From Paraburkholderia phenazinium (GTDB taxonomy: Bacteria; Pseudomonadota; Gammaproteobacteria; Burkholderiales; Burkholderiaceae), in NCBI RefSeq assembly GCF_900141745.1, contig NZ_FSRM01000001.1, positions 2,914,001 through 2,978,000 of the forward strand: a stretch of DNA of 64,000 nucleotides, given 5' to 3'. Each line of letters opens with the position of its first letter. Positions within the stretch are counted from its first letter, which is position 1. Both the position numbers and the translations under genes were made by a program. Below are positions 18,389 to 27,535 of this stretch, piece after piece. The notes below the pieces were generated by a model. That model did no database searches. It saw nothing but the letters and a program-made list of their open reading frames with translations, and was not told the origin of the DNA.

Positions 18389-20118
18389 GGCAACGCGAAA
18401 ACGAGAACGGTATTGCCGCGCTTGAAATCGAGCTGTGTGTTGCCGCCCGCCGCGACTGCGACGTACTGCTTACCATGCACCATGTACGACACCGCGGGCG
18501 CATTGACGCCGGCGCCGCACTGGAACTCCCAGAGCTTCTTGCCGGTGGTGGAATCGAATGCACGGAACAGGCCGTTGCCTTCGCCGTTGAATACAAGGCC
18601 GCCCGCGGTTGCCAACACGCCGCCAATCAGCGGCTGTTCGGTCTTGTAGTCCCACACCACCTTACCCGTGTCGACGTTCACGGCAGACAGCTTGCCCCAT
18701 TGCTGCTCGGTCGGGATCGTCTTGAACGCACCGCCCAGCCATAGCTTGCTGCCACCCGGATAAGCGGCATCCTCGACCTGATACGTCATCGGCTGATGCA
18801 GATTCGCCGCATAGACGAGACGCGTATGCGGATCGAACGCCATCGGCGACCACTCGACCCCGCCGTTCGCACCGGGCAGCATCCGCGCGCCCGCGGCGGT
18901 CGGCAAAGTCCACATGTTCTCCTGAGGAATCATCGCCTGCGAATAGCGGATCAGCCGTCCGGTGGCGCGATCGTGAACGTACACGTGGCCGGTCTTGCCC
19001 GCATGCACCACGCCCGGAATCATCTTGCCGTTCTCGTCGCGCACGTCGATCAGCATCGGCGGGCTCACGGCGTCCAGGTCCCACACATCATGCGGCACAT
19101 ACTGGTAGTGCCATTTGTATTTGCCGGTATCCAGATCGATTGCGACCAGCGAATCCGTATAGAGATTGTCTCCCGGCCGGATTGCGCCATACAGGTCAGG
19201 CGACGGATTGCCGACCACGAAGAACACGGTATGCGTTTGCCGATCGACTGCCGGCGCCATCCATACCCCGCCGCCAAGCGTCTTGTAGAAGTCGCCGCCT
19301 TTGTCGCTCAACTGCTTCTTCTCGGCATCGATGTCGCGCTTCTCGTCGCGGCCGGTTGCATCCTTCGTGGCCCACACGCCTTCCTGGCCGGTTTCCGGAA
19401 TCGTATAGAAGGTCCACAGCAATTGACCGGAGTTGGCATCGAACGCTTTCAGGAACCCGCGAATGCCATACTCGCCGCCGTTCGTGCCAATCAGCACCTT
19501 GCCGTCGACGACCACCGGCGCCATCGTTTCCGAGTAGCCCTCATCGGGATCGGCGATCTGCGTTTGCCACAGCACGTTGCCGGTTTTGGTGTCGAGCGCG
19601 ACGAGTTTCGCATCGAGTGTACCCATGTAGAGCCGCTCGCCCGCGATGGCTACGCCGCGATTGTTGGGTCCGCAACAAAACGTCGTGACTGAACCCATCT
19701 TGTGCCTGTAATGCCAGAATTCCTTGCCCGTTACCGCGTCGACCGCATACACGTGGTTAAACGAAGTGGTAATGAACATGACGCCGTTCGACACGATCGG
19801 CGCCGTTTCCATCGACTCGTTGACGGCTGTCTGGAATATGAAAGCTGGCCGGAGTTTCGACACGTTCGTCTTGTTGATTTGTGCACCACGGTAGTAGCGC
19901 GTCTGCGCGTACGAGCCGTTCGAATGCAGCCAGTCGTTCGACGTGGTAGCTGCCCTGTCGAGCTGTTCCTGGCTCACGGGCTCCAGCGTCGACGGCACCG
20001 GCGAGGTCGTCGTGGTCGAACTGTTTTGAACCTCGTCCGCGGCGTAAGCGGCAGACGAGCCGAATGCGATGGCGAACAGGACAAGACCAATAACATGGGG
20101 AATGCGAATAAATGGCAT
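18385..20118 (-). CDS. PQQ-dependent alcohol dehydrogenase with lanthanide-type Asp pair (ExaF/PedH-like)
   Basis: A 577-residue periplasmic quinoprotein with a signal peptide (AAYAAD) and an eight-bladed propeller of Trp-docking repeats. The vicinal disulfide is present (CCGPNNRG, Cys148-Cys149). The active site reads HDVWDLD (343-349): catalytic Asp347, and Asp349 two residues on, the position that is Asp in lanthanide enzymes (XoxF, ExaF, PedH) and not in calcium enzymes. No C-terminal haem domain is fused, so it is type I. GAGGAG precedes the start at 20118. It is followed by a cytochrome c and an ankyrin gene. The substrate (ethanol, aldehyde or other alcohol) is inferred only. Confidence 0.88.
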   Translation of the reverse strand: MPFIRIPHVIGLVLFAIAFGSSAAYAADEVQNSSTTTTSPVPSTLEPVSQEQLDRAATTSNDWLHSNGSYAQTRYYRGAQINKTNVSKLRPAFIFQTAVNESMETAPIVSNGVMFITTSFNHVYAVDAVTGKEFWHYRHKMGSVTTFCCGPNNRGVAIAGERLYMGTLDAKLVALDTKTGNVLWQTQIADPDEGYSETMAPVVVDGKVLIGTNGGEYGIRGFLKAFDANSGQLLWTFYTIPETGQEGVWATKDATGRDEKRDIDAEKKQLSDKGGDFYKTLGGGVWMAPAVDRQTHTVFFVVGNPSPDLYGAIRPGDNLYTDSLVAIDLDTGKYKWHYQYVPHDVWDLDAVSPPMLIDVRDENGKMIPGVVHAGKTGHVYVHDRATGRLIRYSQAMIPQENMWTLPTAAGARMLPGANGGVEWSPMAFDPHTRLVYAANLHQPMTYQVEDAAYPGGSKLWLGGAFKTIPTEQQWGKLSAVNVDTGKVVWDYKTEQPLIGGVLATAGGLVFNGEGNGLFRAFDSTTGKKLWEFQCGAGVNAPAVSYMVHGKQYVAVAAGGNTQLDFKRGNTVLVFALP

Positions 20119-20378
20119 GAGCGTCTCCTCGGCTTTTTGTTGTTCAAGAATTTCAGCGCTGGAGTGCGGCATTCATCCACGCCACCGTCGGCGTAGAAAA
20201 ACAGGATGGCACAACCCTCTCAAACAACAAAAGCGTACGATTTAGAACCGTTAATCTGCTTTGTCAGGATGGGTCGGCTGAGCATAGATGGATGGGGGGA
20301 AATGCCCTCACGTCCGAAAAGGCCGGCTCGCTTAAGCGTAGGCGATGCGCACGTGATTTTCCAGACTCTCGACAGGTT
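20119..20378. other. Intergenic region upstream of the PQQ dehydrogenase operon
   Basis: 260 bases between mxaL and the quinoprotein gene. No gene is seen. I checked for a minus-strand GG-N10-GC sigma-54 core and found none, so this operon is probably controlled differently from mxaR. The promoter is not identified. Confidence 0.4.
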
Positions 20379-21347
20379 TCACGAAACGCGACCGCCTGCA
20401 TATGGCGGGTTCGTGCGTCTGCCGGTTACGCGATGCCAGGCCCAACCGAAGCCCGGCGCAAATCGCCACGTGAGCAGCAGCAAGGCAAGCAGCGCGGGAC
20501 ACCAGCGCAAGTCGGTCGGCACTGCCTCGCGGTGAGCAAATCGCGTATCGATCATGGCTTCGCGCAAGGACTCCGCACTCAACAGGCGGCGATATCCGAA
20601 GCCGATCCCTCCGGCCACTGCAGCGAGGTAATGCCCGCGCAATTCGGACAGTTCCTCGTGACTTTCGGCCTGCGTTGCGGAACCTGGCACGGGCGGCACC
20701 TGGATCACATCTTCTGCCTGCCAGTAGCCGTCACGGTTACCCTCGGCGTCGGTGTGCGGAATGGGCGCGGCCTGATCGCCGCCCACGCCGATCAGCCAGC
20801 CCTTGACCTGAGCGGGGTTGATGTCCCGCTTCAGCGCATCGGACGGCAGGACGGGCGGCGCCTCCTGACCATCGGTGATGAACACGACGGCCGCGCCCTG
20901 GCCGACGTCCTGCGCCACGCGCGTGGCGGAATAGATACCGCCTTCGGCAATCCGGCTCCAGTTGGTCCAGCGCATGCGCCCATCGATCCCCTCCAGCGAC
21001 GACAACAGCGCGTCAAAGTTGCTGCAAACTTCGACGGGCGGCAGCAACAGCAACGTCCGCTGCCCCGTGAACACACTCCATCCCACCTTCGATCCGCAAG
21101 GCAGTTGCCCCAGCGCGTCGCGCATCGCCGCCCGTGCGAACACGAGGCGGCTCACCGGCACGCCATTCAACGCGACGTCCTCGACATTCATGCTTTGCGT
21201 AATATCGAAGGTGACGATGTAGCTGAACGTGTCGCGCGGCAGTATCACGCGCGGCATGGCGACCGCCGCGAGCAGCAACAGAAGCGCCACGGATGTCATC
21301 CAGTGGCGCCCGCTATAAAGTCCGCGTGTCAGTGCGCGCAAGCTCAC
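20379..21347 (-). CDS. mxaL: MxaL-like von Willebrand A membrane protein
   Basis: A 322-residue protein with an N-terminal membrane helix (about 15-32), a vWA domain and a C-terminal helix near residue 290. The MIDAS-like motif is FDITQS, with Thr where DxSxS has Ser. In calcium methanol dehydrogenase systems MxaL works with MxaA, C, K, R and S to load metal into the enzyme. It starts with GTG overlapping the mxaK stop (GTGA). It is the last gene of the mxaRSACKL run. The assignment rests on order plus domain type. Confidence 0.8.
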   Translation of the reverse strand: MSLRALTRGLYSGRHWMTSVALLLLLAAVAMPRVILPRDTFSYIVTFDITQSMNVEDVALNGVPVSRLVFARAAMRDALGQLPCGSKVGWSVFTGQRTLLLLPPVEVCSNFDALLSSLEGIDGRMRWTNWSRIAEGGIYSATRVAQDVGQGAAVVFITDGQEAPPVLPSDALKRDINPAQVKGWLIGVGGDQAAPIPHTDAEGNRDGYWQAEDVIQVPPVPGSATQAESHEELSELRGHYLAAVAGGIGFGYRRLLSAESLREAMIDTRFAHREAVPTDLRWCPALLALLLLTWRFAPGFGWAWHRVTGRRTNPPYAGGRVS

Positions 21348-21937
21348 GGCAGATCCTGGCTCTGCGCATCGCGCAGGTGGACGTTGTGCTGCTCCTTGAC
21401 CTCTGGCGCGTCGGCCGTGGCACGCGCTTCAGGCGCGAGCCACAACGCCCGTTCGAGGTTGTAACGCGCATCCCAATCGTCCGGGGTCGCTCGCAGCAAA
21501 GTCCGGTAGCGCGCCTTGGCTTCCTCGACCATGGCGACCGACTGGAGCGTGCCGGAAGGACTGTGGCCCATGCCCTCACGCAGGTACATGTTGCCAAGAT
21601 CGAACAGCGCCGCGCGCCCGACCTCGTCGAGATGCTGCTCGCGGATCAGATCCTCGAAGAGCGGGCCTGCCGTATCGTAGGCACCCACCTTCGAGAGCGC
21701 AATCGCGCGTGCGAGCCTGACCTCGCGGGCGGCGCCGTCGTTGCGCTCGTAGCGCGGGGAGCCTGCCGTGCCGGTCGTGGCCGTGGTGCCCGCTACCGCG
21801 CCTGTTTCACCTGCAACTGCCGCCATCGCCTGATTGACGTGCTGTGCGCGCCACAGGCGCACCCCGTCATACGCCGCCACCCCGGCGCAGCACAGCGCGG
21901 CGGCCGCGAAGATGAGGTGAATCGATGCGCGCTTCAT
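21344..21937 (-). CDS. mxaK: MxaK-like protein
   Basis: A 197-residue protein with one N-terminal membrane helix (about 5-22) and a helical, TPR-like remainder (RLARAIALSKVGAYDTAGPLFEDL, ARYRTLLRATPDDWDARYNLE). Sequence is weakly conserved in this family, so the call depends on its place between the mxaC-like and mxaL-like genes. The ATG overlaps the mxaC stop by four bases. It is probably periplasmic and part of the metal-insertion complex. Confidence 0.75.
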   Translation of the reverse strand: MKRASIHLIFAAAALCCAGVAAYDGVRLWRAQHVNQAMAAVAGETGAVAGTTATTGTAGSPRYERNDGAAREVRLARAIALSKVGAYDTAGPLFEDLIREQHLDEVGRAALFDLGNMYLREGMGHSPSGTLQSVAMVEEAKARYRTLLRATPDDWDARYNLERALWLAPEARATADAPEVKEQHNVHLRDAQSQDLP

Positions 21938-22920
21938 GCCCAGGCCCGCACCTGAAACAGCCGCAACGCCAGCAATAGCGTGCAGCCTGCAAGCGCCACG
22001 GCGAAACAATACGGGCTGAAATCCTGCCGCGGCAAACGCTCGACAAATGAAGTCAGCGCATTTTGTTGCCGGTTGATCTCGGCCATCGCGTCCTTCATCG
22101 CCTGTGCATCACCAGCCTGGAAAAGCCGATAAGGAGTCTTTAGCGACAGGAAGTAGCGATGCAGTTCGGCCTCGGCTGAAGACTCGCTCGCGGGAAGCGC
22201 GGCGTTCAGATCGGGGCTGTAGACGCCGCTGCGCAAGTAAATAAAGTAAAGCGCGATCTGGTTGCGCAGGAGTCCATCCTGGATGAGCCGCTGCACCGGC
22301 GCGTCGAGTTTCGCGCCGCCGTCCGAGACGAGGACGATCGCCCGGCGCCCGGAGAACCTCGCCCCATTGAACTCGCCGATCGCCGCCAGCAGCCCACGGT
22401 CGAGTTCCGTATCGGGCATACCGCGTCCCACCGCTGTGGCCGCGATTGCCGCGTCGATCGCCCGGTGGTCGTAGGTAAACGGCATGGCCAGCACAGGGCT
22501 CGTGCCGAACATCATGAAGGCGAGCCGGTCGTTGGGCCGTTGGGCAATAAAGTTCGTCAACGATGCACGCGCAACCTTGTTCTTCGACTCGCCTCCCGGC
22601 GACTCCACGCCTTTGCTATTCATCGTTTCGTCCATGCTCGCGCTGCGGTCCATCAGGATCAGGATCTGCGCCCCGCTGCCCGTACGCAGCACCTCGCGAT
22701 GCGAGCGTCCCGGACCGGCCAGACCCAGCACAATGGCGGCCATCGCCAGCGCCGCACTGCCCCGCCCAATCCAACCGATCCATTGTCCGACCCGATCGTC
22801 CGGCAGCCATGCGATCCAGGAGAAGGCGAGCGCGTCGGCGCGCTGGCGCAACAACGGCAGCGCGGCCAGCGGCAGCAGGACGAGCAGCCACGGATAGGTA
22901 AAATCGAACGCCATGTTCAT
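21934..22920 (-). CDS. mxaC: MxaC-like von Willebrand A membrane protein
   Basis: A 328-residue protein. It has an N-terminal helix (YPWLLVLLPLAALPLL), a second helix (about 52-68), a vWA domain with an intact MIDAS motif MDRSASMDE, the downstream VSDGGAK Asp and a C-terminal helix near residue 310. It resembles BatA-type and MxaC proteins. It is coupled to mxaA upstream and mxaK downstream by four-base overlaps. MxaC is needed to make active calcium methanol dehydrogenase in other methylotrophs; here no such enzyme is encoded nearby. Confidence 0.82.
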   Translation of the reverse strand: MNMAFDFTYPWLLVLLPLAALPLLRQRADALAFSWIAWLPDDRVGQWIGWIGRGSAALAMAAIVLGLAGPGRSHREVLRTGSGAQILILMDRSASMDETMNSKGVESPGGESKNKVARASLTNFIAQRPNDRLAFMMFGTSPVLAMPFTYDHRAIDAAIAATAVGRGMPDTELDRGLLAAIGEFNGARFSGRRAIVLVSDGGAKLDAPVQRLIQDGLLRNQIALYFIYLRSGVYSPDLNAALPASESSAEAELHRYFLSLKTPYRLFQAGDAQAMKDAMAEINRQQNALTSFVERLPRQDFSPYCFAVALAGCTLLLALRLFQVRAWA

Positions 22921-23894
22921 CGCTCATGGCGCTGCTCGGCGCGATACAGTGACCGGCATAGCCCCCGGAGTGGATAAGAGGCCGCCGTCGACGCAGGCGT
23001 AAAGAATCGTTCGGTCGATTGCTGATAGAACTGTTCGAGTTGTGTGCGCAGCGGCTGCAAATACGGCGCTCGCGCGAACAGGCTCGGCAAAGAACCCGCG
23101 TGAACGACATGACCGGCCGTCTCATTCAATGCGTGATGCACGCAGAGCCATGCATCCGCCGACGTATCGGCGCCTGGCCCGTCGAGCCGCCGCATTTGCC
23201 GCCAGGCGCGTGCGAATGGCAACTGGGCCGACTCGCGCCAGTTGCGCCACAGCCACCAGCCCAGCCACGCGAACAAAGTCAGCAGCAACAGGCCAAGTGC
23301 GACGCTCGCCTCGCGCCGCAGCGGCGCGGTCGGCGCCAAAGGAGCTTGCCGGTCGGGCCGCATCAGTTGCAGATCGCCGGCATCGAAGGCGTCGGCGGAC
23401 GTCATTGGACCAATGCTAAGCGGCCACTCGGCAACCTGCAGCGTCGCACCGGATGCCGTAGTCAACCTCAGCGCGGGCAAGGCGATTCTCGTGAGCGTGG
23501 GTGCGACGTTGACGACCTGGTAGTCGATCGCCATCCACCGGCGACCGTCAGCATCGGTTTCGTAGCGGGCAGGCCGGCGCTCTAGCCACGCACCGGTGCG
23601 GCCGATAGACGGCGGCGCCACCGGACCCGCATCGTTAGCGCCGGTTGGCAACAGAATGCGTTGCGTGAGGATATCGCCGAGCAGGTAGCCGTATGCGCGC
23701 GGCTCCTGAACCGCCGGCTGGAAGGGCTTGCCCGAGGCCGCGTCGACGCTCATCGCCGGCGCCAGCGTCAGCGTCAGCGCCAGCGTGCACGCCAACGGCA
23801 ACGCGAACGCTCGCGAGATGGTCAACATCGTGGCGACCCATGTCCGGCGATGCAAACGCCCTGCTCTGCCAACCTGGCGCCCACGCTGTCTCAT
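22917..23894 (-). CDS. mxaA: MxaA-like protein
   Basis: A 325-residue protein with an Arg-rich N-terminus, a signal or anchor segment (about residues 28-45), a periplasmic domain (PRAYGYLLGDIL near residue 65) and a membrane helix near residue 205 followed by a cytoplasmic tail. MxaA is a metal-insertion factor of methanol dehydrogenase. The first ATG overlaps the mxaS stop (ATGA); an ATG 22 codons later would give a more standard signal peptide. Confidence 0.8.
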   Translation of the reverse strand: MRQRGRQVGRAGRLHRRTWVATMLTISRAFALPLACTLALTLTLAPAMSVDAASGKPFQPAVQEPRAYGYLLGDILTQRILLPTGANDAGPVAPPSIGRTGAWLERRPARYETDADGRRWMAIDYQVVNVAPTLTRIALPALRLTTASGATLQVAEWPLSIGPMTSADAFDAGDLQLMRPDRQAPLAPTAPLRREASVALGLLLLTLFAWLGWWLWRNWRESAQLPFARAWRQMRRLDGPGADTSADAWLCVHHALNETAGHVVHAGSLPSLFARAPYLQPLRTQLEQFYQQSTERFFTPASTAASYPLRGLCRSLYRAEQRHER

Positions 23895-24754
23895 GCGATC
23901 GCCTCCAGAAAGTAGCGTGACATGGCCTCGGGATCAAAAGCGCTTTCGACGTAAAACGGCTGCGTGCCGCGCACGCCGAATAGCTTCGAGAGTTCCGCTC
24001 GCCGCCGCGCAACCGCTTCACACCAACGCTCGCGCACGCTGTCTCTCAACCATAGCGTGCGCTGCCCTGCCGACTCGGCATCGTTGACCGCGAGCAGCAG
24101 ACCACCGCTGGGCGGTGCGATCTCAGCGCTGTCCCAGACCACCATCGGGACCACGCAGGCATGCACCAGCAGGTCGAGTACAGTGGGCAATTCCACGAGC
24201 GGCCAGTGAAAGTCGGAAACGAGGAAGACCAGCGCCTGCCTTCCAGCCAGCGTCGAAGCGGCGCGCCGCAACCCGGCAAGACTGCCGTTTCCCGCCGCAT
24301 CGCTAGTCGTCTCGCGCAACTTCGTCGCGAGCAGATTGCCCACGCCCCGGCCATAGCGCGCCGGCATGAAGAGATCGTCGCGCGCGTGTGTATCGAAGGC
24401 CAGCATGCCCAACTGATCGCCGACGCGAAATGCGCTGTATCCCAACGCTTCGACAAAGTCAGCGGCTACCTGTAGCTTCGTCTGGCGCGTGCCGAAGTGC
24501 ATCGACGCAGAGACATCGACGATCACCTGCACGGGCACCGCGGCGCGTTGCAGATGAACCCGCACTAGCCACTCCGAGCGTGCGGCGCGCAGGCTGGCCC
24601 GCAGATCCAGGCGGCGCGGATCCGGGTAGTCGAACAGACGCCCGTGCATCGCGAATTCCTGGCCGGCGCCGAAGCTCGATCCGGGGTGCGAACCGGGACG
24701 AAATCCGCCGGCGCGCATCGGCAAACGGTAGTGAAATTCCGCGGCCCCGTTCAT
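23891..24754 (-). CDS. mxaS: MxaS-like DUF58 protein
   Basis: A 287-residue soluble protein with a DUF58/vWA-like domain. The metal-site motif VDVSASM (near residue 80) is intact, preceded by the DUF58 signature FDYPDPRRLDLRAS region. It lies three bases after the MoxR-type ATPase gene, the usual MoxR-DUF58 pairing. Together they would form the ATP-driven part of the metal-loading system. Confidence 0.85.
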   Translation of the reverse strand: MNGAAEFHYRLPMRAGGFRPGSHPGSSFGAGQEFAMHGRLFDYPDPRRLDLRASLRAARSEWLVRVHLQRAAVPVQVIVDVSASMHFGTRQTKLQVAADFVEALGYSAFRVGDQLGMLAFDTHARDDLFMPARYGRGVGNLLATKLRETTSDAAGNGSLAGLRRAASTLAGRQALVFLVSDFHWPLVELPTVLDLLVHACVVPMVVWDSAEIAPPSGGLLLAVNDAESAGQRTLWLRDSVRERWCEAVARRRAELSKLFGVRGTQPFYVESAFDPEAMSRYFLEAIA

Positions 24755-24757
24755 GGC

Positions 24758-25777
24758 TCAGGGTACGGCGAGCCTGTTCATGATTTGCGTAGTGAGGGCT
24801 TCAGCGAGTTCCTGACGGCGCAGTTCATAAATCGGCGTGAAGAATACGCGATGCCCAAGCGCGGGCATCAGCACGGCGTGAATATCCTCGGGAACCAGAT
24901 GCGAACGGTTGGCCAGCCACGCCACCACGCGGGCAGCCCGCAACAGAGCGCTCATGCCTCGGGGGCTTACCCCTGCCAGGATGAGCCGGTCCATATCGAC
25001 ACCGTCGAGCGCAATATCGAACAGCTGCGGCTTTTCCGTTGCCTGCCAGATGTCCAGAACATAACGCTCGATCGTTTCACTCGACTGCACGCTCTCCTGA
25101 ATCGCCGCGCCGACCTGGTTCAGTTGCTCCCACGGAACGATCCCAGGCGAGAGCCGTGCAAGCAGTCTGTCGACGTCATGGAACGCCGCATCGAATACCA
25201 GCGCGCGCCGCACGTCGGGCTCAGCCGGCGTAGGCATGGCAAGCTCGAACAGGAAGCGATCGCGAGCGGCCGAGGCAAGCTCGAAGGTCTCTTCCTTCTC
25301 GACCTTGTTGCGGTCGGCGAACACCGTCATATGCGGGAAGCGATATTCGCGATCGAACGCCCACACCGAGCGTTCCGCCATCGCACGCAGCAGCAGTGAC
25401 TGAACCTGCGGACGGGCCCGGTTGATTTCGTTGAAGAAGAACGTGGTCAACTGCTCGCCGTGTCGAAGCAGCGGACCGGGATCGATGCGCGGCTTCCCCT
25501 CGGCGTCCACGTACGTGTGATAGACGAGGTCGCCGGGCATCAGGTCGATGGTGCCCTCGACACGCTCGAATGCGCCACCCACGACCCGCGCAAACGCACG
25601 CAACACGGTTGTCTTGCCGACCCCGACGCCGCCTTCGAGAAGCACATGACCGCGGGCAAACAAGGCGACATTGATGAGACGGATGGTTTGCGGCTGGCCG
25701 ATCACGACTCTCGAGATCTCGTCTTCGATTTGCAGTGCATGCAGACGCCAGTCCTGAAGCAGTTCGCCAGAACCCAT
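24758..25777 (-). CDS. mxaR: MxaR (MoxR-type AAA+ ATPase)
   Basis: A 339-residue AAA+ chaperone-type ATPase. Walker A is GGVGVGKTT near residue 54, Walker B-like FNEINRARPQVQ near 115, and sensor 1 lies around FADRNKVEKEE. MoxR ATPases assist maturation of metal enzymes, and MxaR is the founding type in methanol dehydrogenase clusters. First gene of mxaRSACKL, behind a good sigma-54 promoter candidate 94 bases upstream. Confidence 0.88.
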   Translation of the reverse strand: MGSGELLQDWRLHALQIEDEISRVVIGQPQTIRLINVALFARGHVLLEGGVGVGKTTVLRAFARVVGGAFERVEGTIDLMPGDLVYHTYVDAEGKPRIDPGPLLRHGEQLTTFFFNEINRARPQVQSLLLRAMAERSVWAFDREYRFPHMTVFADRNKVEKEETFELASAARDRFLFELAMPTPAEPDVRRALVFDAAFHDVDRLLARLSPGIVPWEQLNQVGAAIQESVQSSETIERYVLDIWQATEKPQLFDIALDGVDMDRLILAGVSPRGMSALLRAARVVAWLANRSHLVPEDIHAVLMPALGHRVFFTPIYELRRQELAEALTTQIMNRLAVP

Positions 25778-25870
25778 CGATGCAATCCCCTATAGCAGTC
25801 GTGCTGAAGCGGACGTGTCGGCCGAGCCGCGAGACGAACGGGCTTCTCACGGAAAACTCCGGACAGCGAC

Positions 25871-25885
25871 GCATACTCTGTGCCA
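25871..25885 (-). promoter_or_regulatory. Sigma-54 promoter candidate for mxaRSACKL
   Basis: On the minus strand the sequence reads TGGCACAGAGTATGC. The -24 box TGGCAC is perfect, GG and GC are ten bases apart as required, and only the -12 box (ATGC for TTGC) departs from consensus. It would start transcription about 80 bases before the mxaR ATG. Possible activator sites (TGTCAC repeat) lie about 43 bases further upstream. Confidence 0.6.
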
Positions 25886-25927
25886 GCGCGCCCGCCAGTA
25901 CGGCAGACGCGCTCGCGCGGAAAACAA

Positions 25928-25941
25928 TGTCACCCTGTCAC
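25928..25941. promoter_or_regulatory. Direct repeat TGTCAC-N2-TGTCAC, possible activator site
   Basis: Two copies of TGTCAC separated by two bases lie upstream of the mxaR sigma-54 candidate. The same hexamer occurs twice (31987 and 32032) upstream of the sigma-54 candidate of the H4MPT operon. The hexamer is short, so chance cannot be excluded. Confidence 0.35.
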
Positions 25942-25985
25942 ACCTTTCAAGTACAGAGTGTTCCGCTACTGCAAAATCCTGATCG

Positions 25986-26561
25986 CTATTGCGGAGATGC
26001 GCTGCTACCCGGCGAGCCCGCTGCTGCACTGCCGAGCATCAGTCCGACCAGCGCCGTGGCACCACGGCGCCAGGACAGATCGGTATTGCCGCGAATGTCC
26101 ACCGAGCGCTGGAATACGGTCGCCCCGCTGGCGACATCTTCGACGTGCAGGTTGATATTGAGGATCAGGTTGCTGACTTTCTGGACCCAGCAGCTGCCGA
26201 CCTGCTCGACGCCGAGCTTGCGCCCTACCTGCCGCGCGCAGCCGGCGCATGCATTCAGATCCTGCGACGCGCCGAGTTGAGCGATCAGGCCGGCAGCCGG
26301 GCCATTGTCGGCGACGTCATAGCGCCCGCCGGCGCGCAACTGCTCACGCAAGGCAGTACTGACCATCTGGAGGCGCGCCTGCTGGATGCGGTTGATCTCG
26401 GCGTCGTTGTAGGCCGCGTTATCGTCGATCAGCACGCAGTCCATGAGCGCGATCGAGGTCGGCGCAGCGAGCGCCTGCGAGGCGGCGAATGTCGCGCAGA
26501 CCATGCCGGCAACCGTCACGCAGCGCGCGAGCGCAGCACGTACCCGAACGGCAACGCTCAT
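25986..26561 (-). CDS. Exported protein of DUF2380/DUF3280 type
   Basis: A 191-residue protein with a signal peptide (ending QALAAP). The mature part begins IALMDCVLIDDN, has paired Cys near the middle (NACAGCARQVG) and one later (GSCWVQ), and ends with a repeat-like ILNINLHVEDVASGATVF section. Proteins of this type occur beside PQQ dehydrogenases in several proteobacteria, from memory; the function is unknown. The ATG overlaps the LysR gene stop by four bases, so it belongs to the xox operon. The family assignment is tentative. Confidence 0.6.
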   Translation of the reverse strand: MSVAVRVRAALARCVTVAGMVCATFAASQALAAPTSIALMDCVLIDDNAAYNDAEINRIQQARLQMVSTALREQLRAGGRYDVADNGPAAGLIAQLGASQDLNACAGCARQVGRKLGVEQVGSCWVQKVSNLILNINLHVEDVASGATVFQRSVDIRGNTDLSWRRGATALVGLMLGSAAAGSPGSSASPQ

Positions 26562-27520
26562 TTCAGAACTCCCCACTTCGCGGGCAGCGTGACGAATGGC
26601 GCGTACTCGCGCTCCAGATACGCGGCGGCCTGCTCGAGCAGAAACCGCCTGAATACCACGCAGGTCGGAGACAACTGCTTGGCCCGCAGATGCACGATCT
26701 GCCACGTACGTTCGATCGGCGTGCCGTTCACATCCAGCAAGGCGATTTCCTTCGTGCGCAATTCCAGCAGCAACGTATGGAGCGAAATCAGGCTCACCCC
26801 CATGTCCGCCATGACCGCCTGCTTGATCGTCTCGTTGCTGCCGAGCGTGACGACCTTCGCGGGTGTGAAAAGATGCTGTCTGAACATTTCCTCCGCAGCC
26901 ATGCGCGTTCCCGAACCGGGTTCGCGCAACAGAAAGGTGTCGCCGCGCAGTTCCTGCAGATCGAAGCGCTGCGCACCGCACAGCGGATGGCTCAACGGAG
27001 CGATCACCACTTGCGGATGCCACGCGAGCGGTTCGGTCGTGGTATCGAGTTCCGGCGGCGGCCGCCCCATGACGGCGAGATCGATCGCATTGTCCTGCAA
27101 CAGGCGCAGCAGCGCGTCACGGTTACCAACGGAGAAGTGCACGTCGACCTTGGGATACAGGTGCGAATACATGGCCAGCAGCTTCGGCGCGAAATACGTC
27201 GCAGAACTGACGATGCCCACGGCGATCGAGCCGCTATCGGCCTGTTTGAGCGAGGTCATCGCGTCTTCGGCATCCTTGATCTCGCCGAGAATCCGGCTCG
27301 CGTGATGGCTTAGCTTTTCACCCGCTTCGGTCATGGTGAGTTTGCGCGCGATGCGCTCGAACAGACGCAGTCCGACCGCCTCCTCCAGTTGATGAATCTG
27401 CATCGACACCGCCGGCTGGGTCAGATGCAGTTCCTCCGCGGCTCGTGCGAAGCTCGTATAGCGGCTCGCCACGACGAAGATCTGCAGCTGACGCAAGGTC
27501 AGCGAGCGGATGAAATTCAC
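26558..27520 (-). CDS. cbbR: LysR-family regulator, CbbR-like
   Basis: A 320-residue LysR regulator. The winged helix-turn-helix is at residues 5-65 (LRQLQIFVVASRYTSFARAAEELHLTQPAVS), followed by a linker helix and a substrate-binding domain. The body (VGIVSSATYFAPKLLAMY, DLAVMGRPP, FLLREPGSGTR) matches the CbbR group that controls Calvin-cycle operons. It starts with GTG at 27520; GAGG is upstream. Unusually it is not beside cbbL but inside the xoxFGJ run, 26 kb from the cbb operon. It might control cbb, xox or both. Confidence 0.8.
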   Translation of the reverse strand: MNFIRSLTLRQLQIFVVASRYTSFARAAEELHLTQPAVSMQIHQLEEAVGLRLFERIARKLTMTEAGEKLSHHASRILGEIKDAEDAMTSLKQADSGSIAVGIVSSATYFAPKLLAMYSHLYPKVDVHFSVGNRDALLRLLQDNAIDLAVMGRPPPELDTTTEPLAWHPQVVIAPLSHPLCGAQRFDLQELRGDTFLLREPGSGTRMAAEEMFRQHLFTPAKVVTLGSNETIKQAVMADMGVSLISLHTLLLELRTKEIALLDVNGTPIERTWQIVHLRAKQLSPTCVVFRRFLLEQAAAYLEREYAPFVTLPAKWGVLK

Positions 27521-27535
27521 CTTGGCGCGGCCTCG

